Source: Solobacterium sp. (GTDB taxonomy: Bacteria; Bacillota_I; Bacilli_A; Erysipelotrichales; Erysipelotrichaceae). From it: a stretch of 41,363 bases of DNA. The notes under the pieces were generated by a model that was not told the origin of the DNA, did no database searches, and was given only the letters and a program-made list of their open reading frames with translations. Positions 33,505 to 41,363 of this stretch are shown piece by piece (position 1 is the first letter of the stretch; each line of letters starts with the position of its first letter). A program made the position numbers and the translations under genes. The stretch is from contig JAFOMZ010000142.1 of NCBI GenBank assembly GCA_017421125.1, positions 1 to 41,363 of the forward strand. Reading direction: 5' to 3'.

Positions 33505-34091
33505 TGGAATATCATGAGATCAGATTTCTGAACAGTGCTGCGAAAGCATCGCAGTGGCCTGATTCAGAGCTGCCTGAGATCATCTTTGCCGGCAGGTCAA
33601 ATGCCGGCAAGAGTTCCCTGATCAATTCACTGACGAACAGGAAGAATGTAGCATATGCCGGAAAGACACCCGGCAAGACAAAGCTGCTGAACTTCTTTGA
33701 GGTCGACGGAAAGGTCATATTCACGGACGCGCCTGGTTACGGATATGCTTCCGGCGGTACGAGAAGCGTACTGTCATTCTCCGATATCCTGGAGCCGTAT
33801 TTCAACGAAAGGAAACAGCTCAAAGGCATGGTCCTGGTGCTGGATGCCAGAAGAATCCCGAACAGCGATGATCTGACAATGATCGAGTTTGCCAGAGCAG
33901 TCCATCTGCCGGTGATCGCAGCCTGTGTGAAATGTGACAAGCTCAGCTATTCACAGCAGCTGAAAAGCATCAAGCAGATCTGCGAGACACTGAATATTGC
34001 AAAAAGCAGCGCATATGCCGCCAGCAACCTCAACCGGACAGGCATCGACAAACTGCGTGAAGCTATCTTCAGAATGGCAGGAATAGAATAA
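33504..34091 (+). CDS. engB: Ribosome biogenesis GTPase (EngB/YsxC/YihA)
   Basis: A 195-residue single-domain GTPase needed for 50S subunit assembly in characterised bacteria. G motifs: G1 GRSNAGKSS, G2 around GKTKLLNFF, G3 DAPGYGYA, G4 VKCDK and G5 SSAYAAS. The start overlaps the lon stop (TGATG), and lon-ysxC coupling is a widespread Firmicute order. Confidence 0.96.
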   Translation: MEYHEIRFLNSAAKASQWPDSELPEIIFAGRSNAGKSSLINSLTNRKNVAYAGKTPGKTKLLNFFEVDGKVIFTDAPGYGYASGGTRSVLSFSDILEPYFNERKQLKGMVLVLDARRIPNSDDLTMIEFARAVHLPVIAACVKCDKLSYSQQLKSIKQICETLNIAKSSAYAASNLNRTGIDKLREAIFRMAGIE

Positions 34092-34097
34092 AAGACG

Positions 34098-34131
34098 ATG
34101 GAGATCAGTCCTCAGGCTGACTCCATTTTCT
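34098..34131 (+). terminator. Terminator after engB
   Basis: ATGGAG-A-TCAG, an 8-nt loop, CTGA-CTCCAT then TTTC; a 10-bp stem with one bulge and a short T-tract. Confidence 0.55.
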
Positions 34132-34155
34132 GTATAGCCCTTCAGACAATATGTG

Positions 34156-34164
34156 TGCTATAAT
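34156..34164 (+). promoter_or_regulatory. Possible murG promoter P1 (extended -10)
   Basis: TGCTATAAT, the same 9-mer as at the GNAT gene, about 80 nt before murG. Confidence 0.5.
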
Positions 34165-34224
34165 CGCTATCTGTCAGAATGTTGAACGTTTTGACGGTAT
34201 GGTCAGTTTCTGTAAACTGATCTG

Positions 34225-34233
34225 TGATAGAAT
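34225..34233 (+). promoter_or_regulatory. Possible murG promoter P2 (extended -10)
   Basis: TGATAGAAT, 13 nt before the murG ATG, which would give a leader of only about 6-7 nt. Confidence 0.4.
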
Positions 34234-34246
34234 GAATTAACAGGTT

Positions 34247-35320
34247 ATGAAAAAAGTAATGATAGCGACAGGCGGTACCGGCGGACATATCTATCCGGCG
34301 ACGGCGCTTGCTGAAATATTGAAAAAAGTATATCCGGACTGTGAGATCATGTTTTTCGGATCCTCTAACAGGATGGAAGCCAGAATGATCCCGGAACTCG
34401 GATACCGGTTTACCGGACTGGAAATGACCGGGATGAACGGCGGGATCAGTGCTAAACTGAAGTCTTTTCTGTCTCTTGTAAAGGCAGAGCGCTACTGCAG
34501 AAAGCTGCTGAAAGAAGAGAAGCCCGACATCTGCGTAGGTTTCGGAAACTATATCAGTGTTCCTTTGATCATGGCAGCACACCGGCTGCATATTCCTACG
34601 ATGATCCATGAGCAGAATTCCTATGCAGGAAAAGCAAATGCGCTGCTGGGAAGATATGCAGATGGGATCGTAGGATGCTATGAGACATCTTTGAAGCAGT
34701 TCCCGGAAAAGAAGACAAGATTATACGGGAATCCGGAAGCGACGCTTGCATGTGAAAAGGAAACGGACTGCACGATCCTTGAACGCTATGGTCTGAAGCA
34801 GGAACCGTTTGTTGTGATGATGATGGGTTCGCTCGGATCATCCAGCGTATCCAAAGTCATCGATGAAGCCTGTGCGCTGTTTGATGATTATCAGGTCGTG
34901 ATCGCGGCAGGCAAGGCAAATGACTATGTATATCAGAATGCCGGCAGGGAAAATATCCATGTAATGGAATATGTTGACGGCGTGCAGATGCTGAAGCAGT
35001 GCGATTGTGCTGTGGTCAGGGCAGGGGCGACTACGATGTGTGAGATCACGGCGATCGGAACACCGGCGATCCTGATACCAAGTCCCTATGTTCCGAACAA
35101 CCACCAGGTCATGAATGCCCTTGAGCTGGTGAATAAGAATGCTGCGGTCATGATCGAGGAAAAGGATCTGAGTGCGCAGAAACTTGCCAGGACACTGAAC
35201 GGACTGATGGCAGACCGTGAAAAACGGGCAAAACTGAGTGAACAGGCGAAATCCCTCGGAAAAAGGGACGCCGCTTATCGTATGATTGAATGGATGGAGG
35301 AGCTGAGCGTACATGGATGA
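34247..35320 (+). CDS. murG: UDP-GlcNAc:lipid I GlcNAc transferase MurG
   Basis: The 357-residue peripheral membrane enzyme turns lipid I into lipid II, the last cytoplasmic step of peptidoglycan synthesis. Motifs: GGTGGHIYPA at residues 8-17, the HEQNSYAGKANALLG region near 124, MMGSLGSSS near 192 and the sugar-nucleotide site RAGATTMCEIT with PYVPNNHQ. The weak AGG before the ATG suits a short leader. The 3' end overlaps murB by 8 nt. Confidence 0.96.
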   Translation: MKKVMIATGGTGGHIYPATALAEILKKVYPDCEIMFFGSSNRMEARMIPELGYRFTGLEMTGMNGGISAKLKSFLSLVKAERYCRKLLKEEKPDICVGFGNYISVPLIMAAHRLHIPTMIHEQNSYAGKANALLGRYADGIVGCYETSLKQFPEKKTRLYGNPEATLACEKETDCTILERYGLKQEPFVVMMMGSLGSSSVSKVIDEACALFDDYQVVIAAGKANDYVYQNAGRENIHVMEYVDGVQMLKQCDCAVVRAGATTMCEITAIGTPAILIPSPYVPNNHQVMNALELVNKNAAVMIEEKDLSAQKLARTLNGLMADREKRAKLSEQAKSLGKRDAAYRMIEWMEELSVHG

Positions 35321-36212
35321 ATTGTTAAAAGAACTTTCAGAATATGCCATTGTTGAAACTGAGGTTCCGATGTCCAGCATGACAACACTTCATATCGGCG
35401 GACCGGCTAAGTACGTCGTTTATCCTGAGAATACGATCGCTCTGGATGCCATTATGAAGATGCTGAAGGAAAAGAACGTTCCTTTTAAGGTGTTCGGGAA
35501 AGGCTCGAACCTCTTATGTTCCGACCAGCCGTTTAACGGTGTTGTCCTCCGTCTGGACAGACATATGGACGCATATTATTTCAGTGATGATGAGGTGACA
35601 GCTGAAGCAGGCTGCTCCCTGATCGCATTGTCATATGCAGCCGCCAAACACGGCCTTTCAGGACTGGAATTCGCAAGCGGAATTCCAGGAACGATCGGCG
35701 GTGCAGTATTTATGAATGCCGGCGCCTATAAGAGCTCAATGAGCGAAGTACTGAAAGAAGTATTTGTATACCGTGATGGTGTACTTGAATGGATCAAAGC
35801 AGAAGACTGCATGTTCGGATACCGCTCAAGCATATTCCAGAAGCACAATGACTGGATCGTAGCCGGTGTGAAGATGAAGCTGGTACCGGGCAATATTGAT
35901 GAGATCCGTTCACTGATGGATAACAGACGGGAACGCAGGATCTCCTCACAGCCGCTTGACAAACCAAGCGCAGGAAGCGTATTCCGCAATCCGGAGAACA
36001 GCGCAGCATGGAAGCTGATCGAAGGGATCGGCTACCGCGGAAGAACGATCGGCGGCGCAAAGGTCTCCGAAAAGCATGTCAATTTCATTGTTAACGAGAA
36101 CTGTGCGAAAGCATCCGATTATCTTGAACTTGTACAGGAGATCCAGGAAAAAGTCCGCAGTCAGTTCGGCATCGATCTTCATATGGAAGTGGAGAAATTC
36201 AATTGGGATTAG
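35313..36212 (+). CDS. murB: UDP-N-acetylenolpyruvoylglucosamine reductase
   Basis: The 299-residue flavoenzyme reduces enolpyruvyl-UDP-GlcNAc to UDP-MurNAc. The FAD-binding motifs TTLHIGGPAKYVVYP, GKGSNLLCSD and ASGIPGTIGGAVFMNAGAY are intact. The catalytic Ser lies in SAGSVFRNPE, and GGAKVSEKHVNFIVN marks the type II (short) MurB of Firmicutes. It overlaps murG at the start and ftsQ at the end, so the three genes form one cell-wall/division unit. Confidence 0.97.
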   Translation: MDELLKELSEYAIVETEVPMSSMTTLHIGGPAKYVVYPENTIALDAIMKMLKEKNVPFKVFGKGSNLLCSDQPFNGVVLRLDRHMDAYYFSDDEVTAEAGCSLIALSYAAAKHGLSGLEFASGIPGTIGGAVFMNAGAYKSSMSEVLKEVFVYRDGVLEWIKAEDCMFGYRSSIFQKHNDWIVAGVKMKLVPGNIDEIRSLMDNRRERRISSQPLDKPSAGSVFRNPENSAAWKLIEGIGYRGRTIGGAKVSEKHVNFIVNENCAKASDYLELVQEIQEKVRSQFGIDLHMEVEKFNWD

Positions 36213-37384
36213 ATAAGACAAAAACACTCGAAGATTTCAGGAATATCCCCAACGGCGTAGAACAGCTGTTCAGGGAACGTGAGATCAAAAATGACAACGA
36301 AGGATTTGAAGCCGCGCGCGGGAAACTGTTTGCCGGTGCGCTGTTCTTATCTGTTTTTCTCATTGTCGTGATCTATTACCTGTCACCCGCCAGCAGGGTC
36401 CGGGCGATCTCGGTCAGCGGAAACAAATATCTTGAGTCGAAGTATATCGAATCTCTCGCAGGGATCAGTTCCGATTCCAGATATTACTTGACATTCCCGT
36501 TTACCGTTGAAAAGCGGATCAAGGCAGATCCGATGATCGATTCCGTGAATATCAAAATGATGGACAGCAATGCCATTCATATTTCCGTCACCGAAAAACG
36601 TCCGCTTGGATACAGATATTCCGGTGATGTTGCGTACATCCTGTTTGATGACGAGACACAGACAGAGCTGACATCCAATTATATGCCGGTCGTTTCCAGG
36701 ATCCCTTATATCACCGGATTTGAAGAAGAGGAACAGACGCATCTTCTTGTCAACGCGCTCAAGGCGATCGATCAGATGATCATTGAAGATGTCGCTGAGA
36801 TCCACCAGTATGCGCTGAAATATGATGATGAAGCCATCCAGTTCCAGATGCGTGACGGCACATATGTATTCTCCGGATATTTCTATACAAAACCGCTGAA
36901 TGAATATTACCGCATGATCAGCCAGGTAGAGAACAAGGATTACTGCCTGTACACGGTAGAAAGCGGCAAGGCTGATGAACGGATGATGGTCTCCGCCAGA
37001 GCATGTCCCTGGGACGAAGTGCCGATCGAGCATGAGTACTGGATGAACGCGGACGGTGACTACATCCTGAATAAATACGGCGACCGTGTGGTCAAGCATT
37101 ATTATCAGGATGCCAACGGATTCTATTTCCTGGATGAGAACGGAAATTATATCCTGATCCCGATCAACGAAAAAGGTGAAGACCAGCGTGATCCTGACTT
37201 TGACGCAAACTATCATGCAGGATATTACAAGACCGGCGAACTGGTGATCCCTACTGAAGAGCCGGAAGAAACTACTGAAGAAGGCGGGGAAGAAACCGGT
37301 GAAGAAGCCGGTGAAGAGTCCGGAGAAACAGGAGAAGAAACACAGACAGAAGAAAACGGAGAATCAGGCGGAGAACAGGGCTGA
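36203..37384 (+). CDS. FtsQ/DivIB-type division protein with long acidic tail
   Basis: A 393-residue bitopic protein: cytoplasmic N-terminus, one TM helix at about 42-62, then a POTRA domain (VRAISVSGNKYLESKYIESLAG) and the beta domain typical of FtsQ/DivIB, which links divisome assembly to septal wall synthesis with FtsL/FtsB. It starts with TTG, 8 nt after GGAG inside murB. Two unusual parts lie at the C-terminus: a Tyr-rich repeated segment (about 278-326, DGDYILN and NGNYILI) and a low-complexity Glu/Gly/Thr tail (350-393). Confidence 0.88.
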   Translation: MGLDKTKTLEDFRNIPNGVEQLFREREIKNDNEGFEAARGKLFAGALFLSVFLIVVIYYLSPASRVRAISVSGNKYLESKYIESLAGISSDSRYYLTFPFTVEKRIKADPMIDSVNIKMMDSNAIHISVTEKRPLGYRYSGDVAYILFDDETQTELTSNYMPVVSRIPYITGFEEEEQTHLLVNALKAIDQMIIEDVAEIHQYALKYDDEAIQFQMRDGTYVFSGYFYTKPLNEYYRMISQVENKDYCLYTVESGKADERMMVSARACPWDEVPIEHEYWMNADGDYILNKYGDRVVKHYYQDANGFYFLDENGNYILIPINEKGEDQRDPDFDANYHAGYYKTGELVIPTEEPEETTEEGGEETGEEAGEESGETGEETQTEENGESGGEQG

Positions 37385-37388
37385 TATT

Positions 37389-37416
37389 TTGAAAACATCG
37401 TGTCTTCTGATATAAT
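37389..37416 (+). promoter_or_regulatory. Promoter of yloU-fakA
   Basis: TTGAAA (37389-37394), 16 bp, TATAAT (37411-37416), also with the TGA extension. Confidence 0.65.
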
Positions 37417-37441
37417 ATTTTTTCGAATAAGGAGTATAACC

Positions 37442-37801
37442 ATGACAGTCGAAAAGAAAACAGATTACGGCAATATCACAGTATCATCGGAAGCTGTAGC
37501 TACATTGGTAGGCAGTGTGATCACGGAATGCTACGGTGTTGTCGGTATGGCTTCAAAACAGGTTCTCAAAGACGGTTGGGCAGAACTGCTGAAAAAGGGC
37601 AGTTATACAAAAGGCGTTGTCGTACGTCATGAAGAAGGCGGTCTGGCAATCGACCTTTACATTATCGTAAGCTTCGGCGTAAAGATCTCCGAAGTTGTAC
37701 AGGAAGCACAGAAAAAAGTGAAATATGTACTTGAAAACTCGCTTGCGGAGAATATTTCCTCTGTCAACGTGTTTGTTCAGGGCGTTCAGGTAATGAACTG
37801 A
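37442..37801 (+). CDS. Asp23/Gls24 family envelope-stress-like protein (YloU)
   Basis: A 119-residue member of the Asp23/Gls24 family, with GNITVSSEAVATLVGSVITECYGVVGM at the start, VVVRHEEGGLAIDLYIIVSFG in the middle and ISSVNVFVQGV at the end. YloU-type members are encoded next to fakA in most Firmicutes; the cellular role is not settled. The ATG at 37442 follows AAGGAG; the frame is open 14 codons upstream, but those codons overlap the promoter. Confidence 0.93.
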   Translation: MTVEKKTDYGNITVSSEAVATLVGSVITECYGVVGMASKQVLKDGWAELLKKGSYTKGVVVRHEEGGLAIDLYIIVSFGVKISEVVQEAQKKVKYVLENSLAENISSVNVFVQGVQVMN

Positions 37802-37814
37802 AAGGTGATCGATT

Positions 37815-39431
37815 ATGGATAAGTTAAACGGTACAACCCTGCTGGAAATGCTTGAGTCCGGCAATAATAACCTGAATAATCATCAGTCAGAGATCAATGC
37901 GCTGAATGTATTCCCGGTACCTGACGGAGATACCGGCACAAATATGTCTCTGACAAGTTCCAACGGTATCGCTGAAGCCGTCAAGAGCGGCAGCAAATCT
38001 TTACCGGTCGTCGCGAAAACATTCTCCAGAGGACTCCTGATGGGTGCACGCGGCAATTCCGGTGTCATCCTTTCACAGATCTTCCGCGGCTTCTCCAAGG
38101 AAGTACAGTCACTGGATGAACTGAGTGTCAGGGATCTTTCTAATGCTTTCCTTTCCGGTTCCAAGATGGCTTACAAGGCTGTCATGAGACCTGTTGAAGG
38201 TACGATCCTGACAGTCGTCAGAGAATCGACGGAACAGGCTGATGCATATCTGAATGAGAATCCTGAAGCTGCGCTTGTTGACTATATGGATACATTATGC
38301 GCGGCTGCCAAGGTATCGCTTGACCATACACCGGAACTGCTCCCCGTACTGAAGGAAGCACGTGTTGTTGACTCAGGCGGCAGCGGTCTTCTCTGTGTAT
38401 TTGAAGGCTTCCGGGCTTATCTGCACGGAAATCCTGTCCGCTCTGAAAAAGAAGGCGGTCAGAAGACATCCGGTACAGCAGTACAGGAATCCGGATACTG
38501 TGTTGAATTCATCGTCAATCTGTCAGAGCGCGGCGCTGTTCAGTACAACGATGATAAAGTCCGCAGCGTACTGGAAAAACTCGGCAACGAGCTGACATTG
38601 ATCAGGGATGACAATACAGTCAAAGTCAGGATCAATACAAGGCTTCCCGGTGATGTTCTGAACCAGGGACAGCGCTATGGTGAATTCGAAGAAGTACAGG
38701 TCTACGGACTCTCAAAACAGGCAAGACCTTCCATCTTCGAGATCAGAAAAGAAGCACCTGAAGTACAGGAAGAAAAGGAATACGGCATTATTACTGTCGC
38801 AGCCGGAGATGGTCTGAAAAAGCTGTTTACAGACTACAGAGCTGATGTCGTCGTATCCGGCGGCCAGACGATGAATCCTTCAACCGAGGATTTTGTCAGC
38901 GCGATCAGTTCACTCAATGCAAGACACGTATTCATCCTCCCGAACAACTCGAACATTATCATGGCTGCCAAGCAGGCTGCAGAAGTGTCCGAAGGCAAGG
39001 ACGTCATCGTCATTGAGACAAAGTCGATCCCTCAGGGACTCAGCGCATGCATGGCGTTCAATCCGGAAGGTGATACGGAAACAAACCTCAATACGATGAG
39101 CGAGGCAGTAGCTTCTGTTAAAACTGGACAGGTCACTTATTCCATCAAGGATACAGTCGTTGAAGGCAGGGAGATCCATGAAGGAGACTTCATGGGACTG
39201 CTTGAGAAGGATATCGTCCTGACGGATCCGGACAAGGTCACTGCCACAAAGAAGCTGCTCGATCAGATCTGTGACGAAGACACTGAGATCATCACACTGA
39301 TCAAAGGTGAAGATGTCACGGAAGAAGAATTTGAGGCAGTACAGGCATACATCGAAGAAACATTCGAAGTCGATCTGGATGCTGAAGACGGCGGACAGCC
39401 GGTATATTCCTTCATCATCGGAGCTGAATAA
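37815..39431 (+). CDS. fakA: Fatty acid kinase FakA-like (DAK2/DhaL, YloV)
   Basis: This 538-residue protein resembles FakA, which with a DegV-family FakB phosphorylates fatty acids for phospholipid synthesis. The N-terminal DhaL ATP-binding domain has NVFPVPDGDTGTNM and LLMGARGNSGVILSQIFRGF (residues ~27-100). A middle domain carries the VEFIVNLSE segment, and a C-terminal EDD-like domain includes VVSGGQTMNPSTEDF and ILPNNSNI. It starts 13 nt after yloU, the standard Firmicute pair. Confidence 0.92.
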   Translation: MDKLNGTTLLEMLESGNNNLNNHQSEINALNVFPVPDGDTGTNMSLTSSNGIAEAVKSGSKSLPVVAKTFSRGLLMGARGNSGVILSQIFRGFSKEVQSLDELSVRDLSNAFLSGSKMAYKAVMRPVEGTILTVVRESTEQADAYLNENPEAALVDYMDTLCAAAKVSLDHTPELLPVLKEARVVDSGGSGLLCVFEGFRAYLHGNPVRSEKEGGQKTSGTAVQESGYCVEFIVNLSERGAVQYNDDKVRSVLEKLGNELTLIRDDNTVKVRINTRLPGDVLNQGQRYGEFEEVQVYGLSKQARPSIFEIRKEAPEVQEEKEYGIITVAAGDGLKKLFTDYRADVVVSGGQTMNPSTEDFVSAISSLNARHVFILPNNSNIIMAAKQAAEVSEGKDVIVIETKSIPQGLSACMAFNPEGDTETNLNTMSEAVASVKTGQVTYSIKDTVVEGREIHEGDFMGLLEKDIVLTDPDKVTATKKLLDQICDEDTEIITLIKGEDVTEEEFEAVQAYIEETFEVDLDAEDGGQPVYSFIIGAE

Positions 39432-39444
39432 GACAAATGTACAG

Positions 39445-39468
39445 AACGGTCGGAAACGGCCGTTTTTC
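39445..39468 (+). terminator. Terminator after fakA
   Basis: AACGGTCG-GAAA-CGGCCGTT followed by TTTC; an 8-bp stem closed by a GNRA tetraloop. Confidence 0.75.
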
Positions 39469-39498
39469 ATTGTTCATTCATCAGGATAATTGAGTATT

Positions 39499-39507
39499 TG
39501 GTATAAT
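39499..39507 (+). promoter_or_regulatory. Extended -10 of recG, leaderless layout
   Basis: TGGTATAAT with the ATG 6 nt downstream and no Shine-Dalgarno. Confidence 0.55.
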
Positions 39508-39513
39508 GTTCAT

Positions 39514-41363
39514 ATGGATCTGAACGCAAAACAGCTGAAGCTGACAAAGAAACAGATTGAAAAACTGAACGCACTTCATATTTATGACAGTGAGGATGTA
39601 CTGAGGTACTATCCCTACAGATATGAAATGATGAAACAGGATGACTATTCCCAATGGAAGATCAAAGACAAGGTGACATTTGAAGCAGAAGTCATCAGCA
39701 GTGTACGGACATTCCGTTTCGGCGTGAAAAAGAGTGTATGCAGCTTTGACGTCATGGCATTTGACAGGATCCTGCATGTATCGATCTTTAACCGTCCATG
39801 GGCAAAGCAGCTTCCATTGAATAAGATCATTACGATCTCCGGTGTGTATAACGGCAAGGACAAAGTCACAGCCATGAGCTATCAGGAAAAGCCGATGGCA
39901 GAGATCGATCCGATCACACCTGTATACTCCGTGAAAGAAGGCATCACGCAGAAAGATATCCGCAACATCATCCGGAAAGTAATGAGTGCTGTGGAGATCA
40001 GGGATATCGTTCCCGGAGAGCTGATGGACAGATACCGTCTGCTGGAACGGAAAGATGCGCTGCGCTTTGTACATGAGCCGCGCAGTGAAGAAGATGTCCA
40101 GAAAGCATACAGAACACTGAAATATGAAGAATTCCTGATCTTTTTTGTCAGCATCCTCCTGAACAGGGAAACTCAGTTTGTCATGATGAAACAGGGCAAA
40201 TCATTTGATACGGCAAAAATACAGCAGCTGATCGACAGACTTCCTTACAAAATGACGGAGGACCAGATCAAAGTGCTGCAGGATATCTTCCTTGATATGA
40301 CCAGCGACCGCTGCATGTACCGGCTTCTGCAGGGAGATGTCGGATGCGGGAAAACACTTGTAGCGGCGATCGCCATGTATGCCTGTGTATTATCGGGACA
40401 GCAGGCAGCGCTGCTTGCACCGACTGAGATCCTTGCCTCCCAGCATGAAGCAAACATCTCTTCTTTATTGAGCAGTGCAGGTGTCAGAGTCAGGGCATTG
40501 TATGCAGGAATGAACGCAAAACAGCAGCTGGAAGTTCTGGAAGAAGTCAGAACAGGTACGGCAGACATCCTGATCGGGACGCACAGCCTGATACAGGAAC
40601 GCGTAGAATTCGCCGATCTCGGTCTTGTGATTGCGGACGAACAGCAGCGCTTCGGCGTGGAACAGCGCAAGGCACTGCGGGCAAAAGGAGAGAAAGCTGA
40701 TTTCCTGCTGATGAGCGCTACGCCGATCCCGCGTACGCTTGCCTCGACACTCTATGGGGACATGGATATCAGTACGATCGAAACGATGCCGGCAGGCAGG
40801 AAACAGGTCATCACAAAACTGATCAGGGAGAACAGTTTCCGTTCTGTTCTCGATGATATATATCAGCTCCTTGAACGCGGCAGACAGTTGTATGTGATCT
40901 GTGCCGCGGTAGAAAAAAATGAAGAATTCAATGCCAGGAACGTGAACGATACGGCTGCCAGTCTGGAGAAACTGTTCGGTGAAAAGTACCGTGTCGGATT
41001 GCTGCATGGAAGAATGTCTTCCGAAGAGAAGCAGCAGATCATGAATGATTTTGAATCAGGCAGGATCTCGGTTCTTGTGTCCACAACAGTCGTTGAGGTA
41101 GGTGTGAATGTCGTCAATGCGACCGGCATGATCATCTATGATGCTGACCGTTTCGGCATGTCCCAGATCCATCAGCTGCGCGGCAGGGTCCAGCGAGGCT
41201 CCGAGCAGGGATACTGCTGGCTGCTGACTGGTTCACAGGATGAGAAAGTCCTGGAACGTCTTGAAATCCTGGAAAAAACGACAAACGGTTTTGAAATCTC
41301 TTATCAGGATTTACGGTTAAGAGGACCCGGTGATATACTTGGAACGAAACAAAGCGGTCTTCC
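39514..41363 (+). CDS. recG: ATP-dependent DNA helicase RecG (3' end outside window)
   Basis: The frame is open from the ATG at 39514 to the window end (616 codons visible of a usual ~670-700). RecG remodels stalled replication forks and branched DNA. The N-terminal OB/wedge domain is followed by superfamily 2 helicase motifs: I GDVGCGKT, Ia APTEILASQH, Ib GTHSLIQE, II ADEQQRFGV (the DEQQ box of RecG), III SATPIPRTLA, V VSTTVVEVGVNV and VI QLRGRVQRG. The N-terminus (DLNAKQLKLTKKQIEKLNALHIYDSEDVL) fits family starts. It follows fakA behind a terminator, so it uses its own promoter. Confidence 0.95.
   Translation, partial: MDLNAKQLKLTKKQIEKLNALHIYDSEDVLRYYPYRYEMMKQDDYSQWKIKDKVTFEAEVISSVRTFRFGVKKSVCSFDVMAFDRILHVSIFNRPWAKQLPLNKIITISGVYNGKDKVTAMSYQEKPMAEIDPITPVYSVKEGITQKDIRNIIRKVMSAVEIRDIVPGELMDRYRLLERKDALRFVHEPRSEEDVQKAYRTLKYEEFLIFFVSILLNRETQFVMMKQGKSFDTAKIQQLIDRLPYKMTEDQIKVLQDIFLDMTSDRCMYRLLQGDVGCGKTLVAAIAMYACVLSGQQAALLAPTEILASQHEANISSLLSSAGVRVRALYAGMNAKQQLEVLEEVRTGTADILIGTHSLIQERVEFADLGLVIADEQQRFGVEQRKALRAKGEKADFLLMSATPIPRTLASTLYGDMDISTIETMPAGRKQVITKLIRENSFRSVLDDIYQLLERGRQLYVICAAVEKNEEFNARNVNDTAASLEKLFGEKYRVGLLHGRMSSEEKQQIMNDFESGRISVLVSTTVVEVGVNVVNATGMIIYDADRFGMSQIHQLRGRVQRGSEQGYCWLLTGSQDEKVLERLEILEKTTNGFEISYQDLRLRGPGDILGTKQSGL

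Noticed and set aside
36383-37216. 277-codon minus-strand frame across the FtsQ-like gene
   Set aside because: Hydrophobic Ile/Val/Asp-rich shadow with no promoter or family motif.

Overview
The window looks like a core-chromosome segment of a low-to-mid G+C, anaerobic, gut-type Firmicute. The best guess is class Erysipelotrichia. This rests on protein style, on gene order (scpA-scpB, cvpA-mutS2-uvrC, tig-lon-engB, murG-murB-ftsQ, yloU-fakA-recG) and on rubrerythrin as an anaerobe's peroxide defence. It is inference, not a database result. Almost all DNA is coding, genes are tightly packed with many ATGA-type overlaps, and the one clear mobile element is an IS1595-like insertion sequence at about 25.7-26.9 kb.

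Layout. 0-2.3 kb: end of scpA (interrupted by an in-frame TAA), scpB and two lipoproteins (SGNH hydrolase-like, DUF4358-like). 2.4-8.4 kb: purB, an EamA transporter, cutC (minus), a GNAT acetyltransferase, a lipoprotein phosphoesterase and purA (minus); purB and purA are both steps to AMP. 8.4-14.2 kb: Mrp/Nbp35 ATPase, a two-component pair, an orphan prepilin-peptidase-like protein (minus), rubrerythrin, a DEAD-box helicase (minus) and a TSCPD protein. 14.2-16.9 kb: lspA, an RluD-like pseudouridine synthase, rhomboid protease and dCMP deaminase. 17-23.7 kb: rnhC (minus) facing cvpA-mutS2-uvrC, then a VanY-like protein that lacks key catalytic residues. 23.7-27.7 kb: a BlaI-type repressor with a perfect palindromic operator, a coiled-coil M23 peptidase, the IS, a stand-alone winged-helix protein and a small membrane protein. 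27.7-29.8 kb: a hairpin-rich non-coding stretch, a YfcE-like phosphodiesterase, tRNA-Arg(TCT) and a DUF3196-like protein. 29.6-34.1 kb: trigger factor behind two CIRCE elements, lon and engB. 34.2-41.4 kb: murG-murB-ftsQ, then yloU-fakA-recG, with recG cut by the window end.

Most unusual signals. (1) Five genes without a Shine-Dalgarno start only 6-7 nt after a -10 box, so they may be leaderless. (2) Extended -10 (TGn) promoters dominate the window. (3) Two near-consensus HrcA/CIRCE operators flank a TTGACA-17-TATGAT promoter ahead of trigger factor. (4) A BlaI-type autoregulatory operator drives a peptidoglycan hydrolase with no BlaR partner in view. (5) The IS sits in the T-tract of an intrinsic terminator, its transposase has no stop codon of its own, and its leader can fold into a long hairpin with a predicted pseudoknot touching the start codon.
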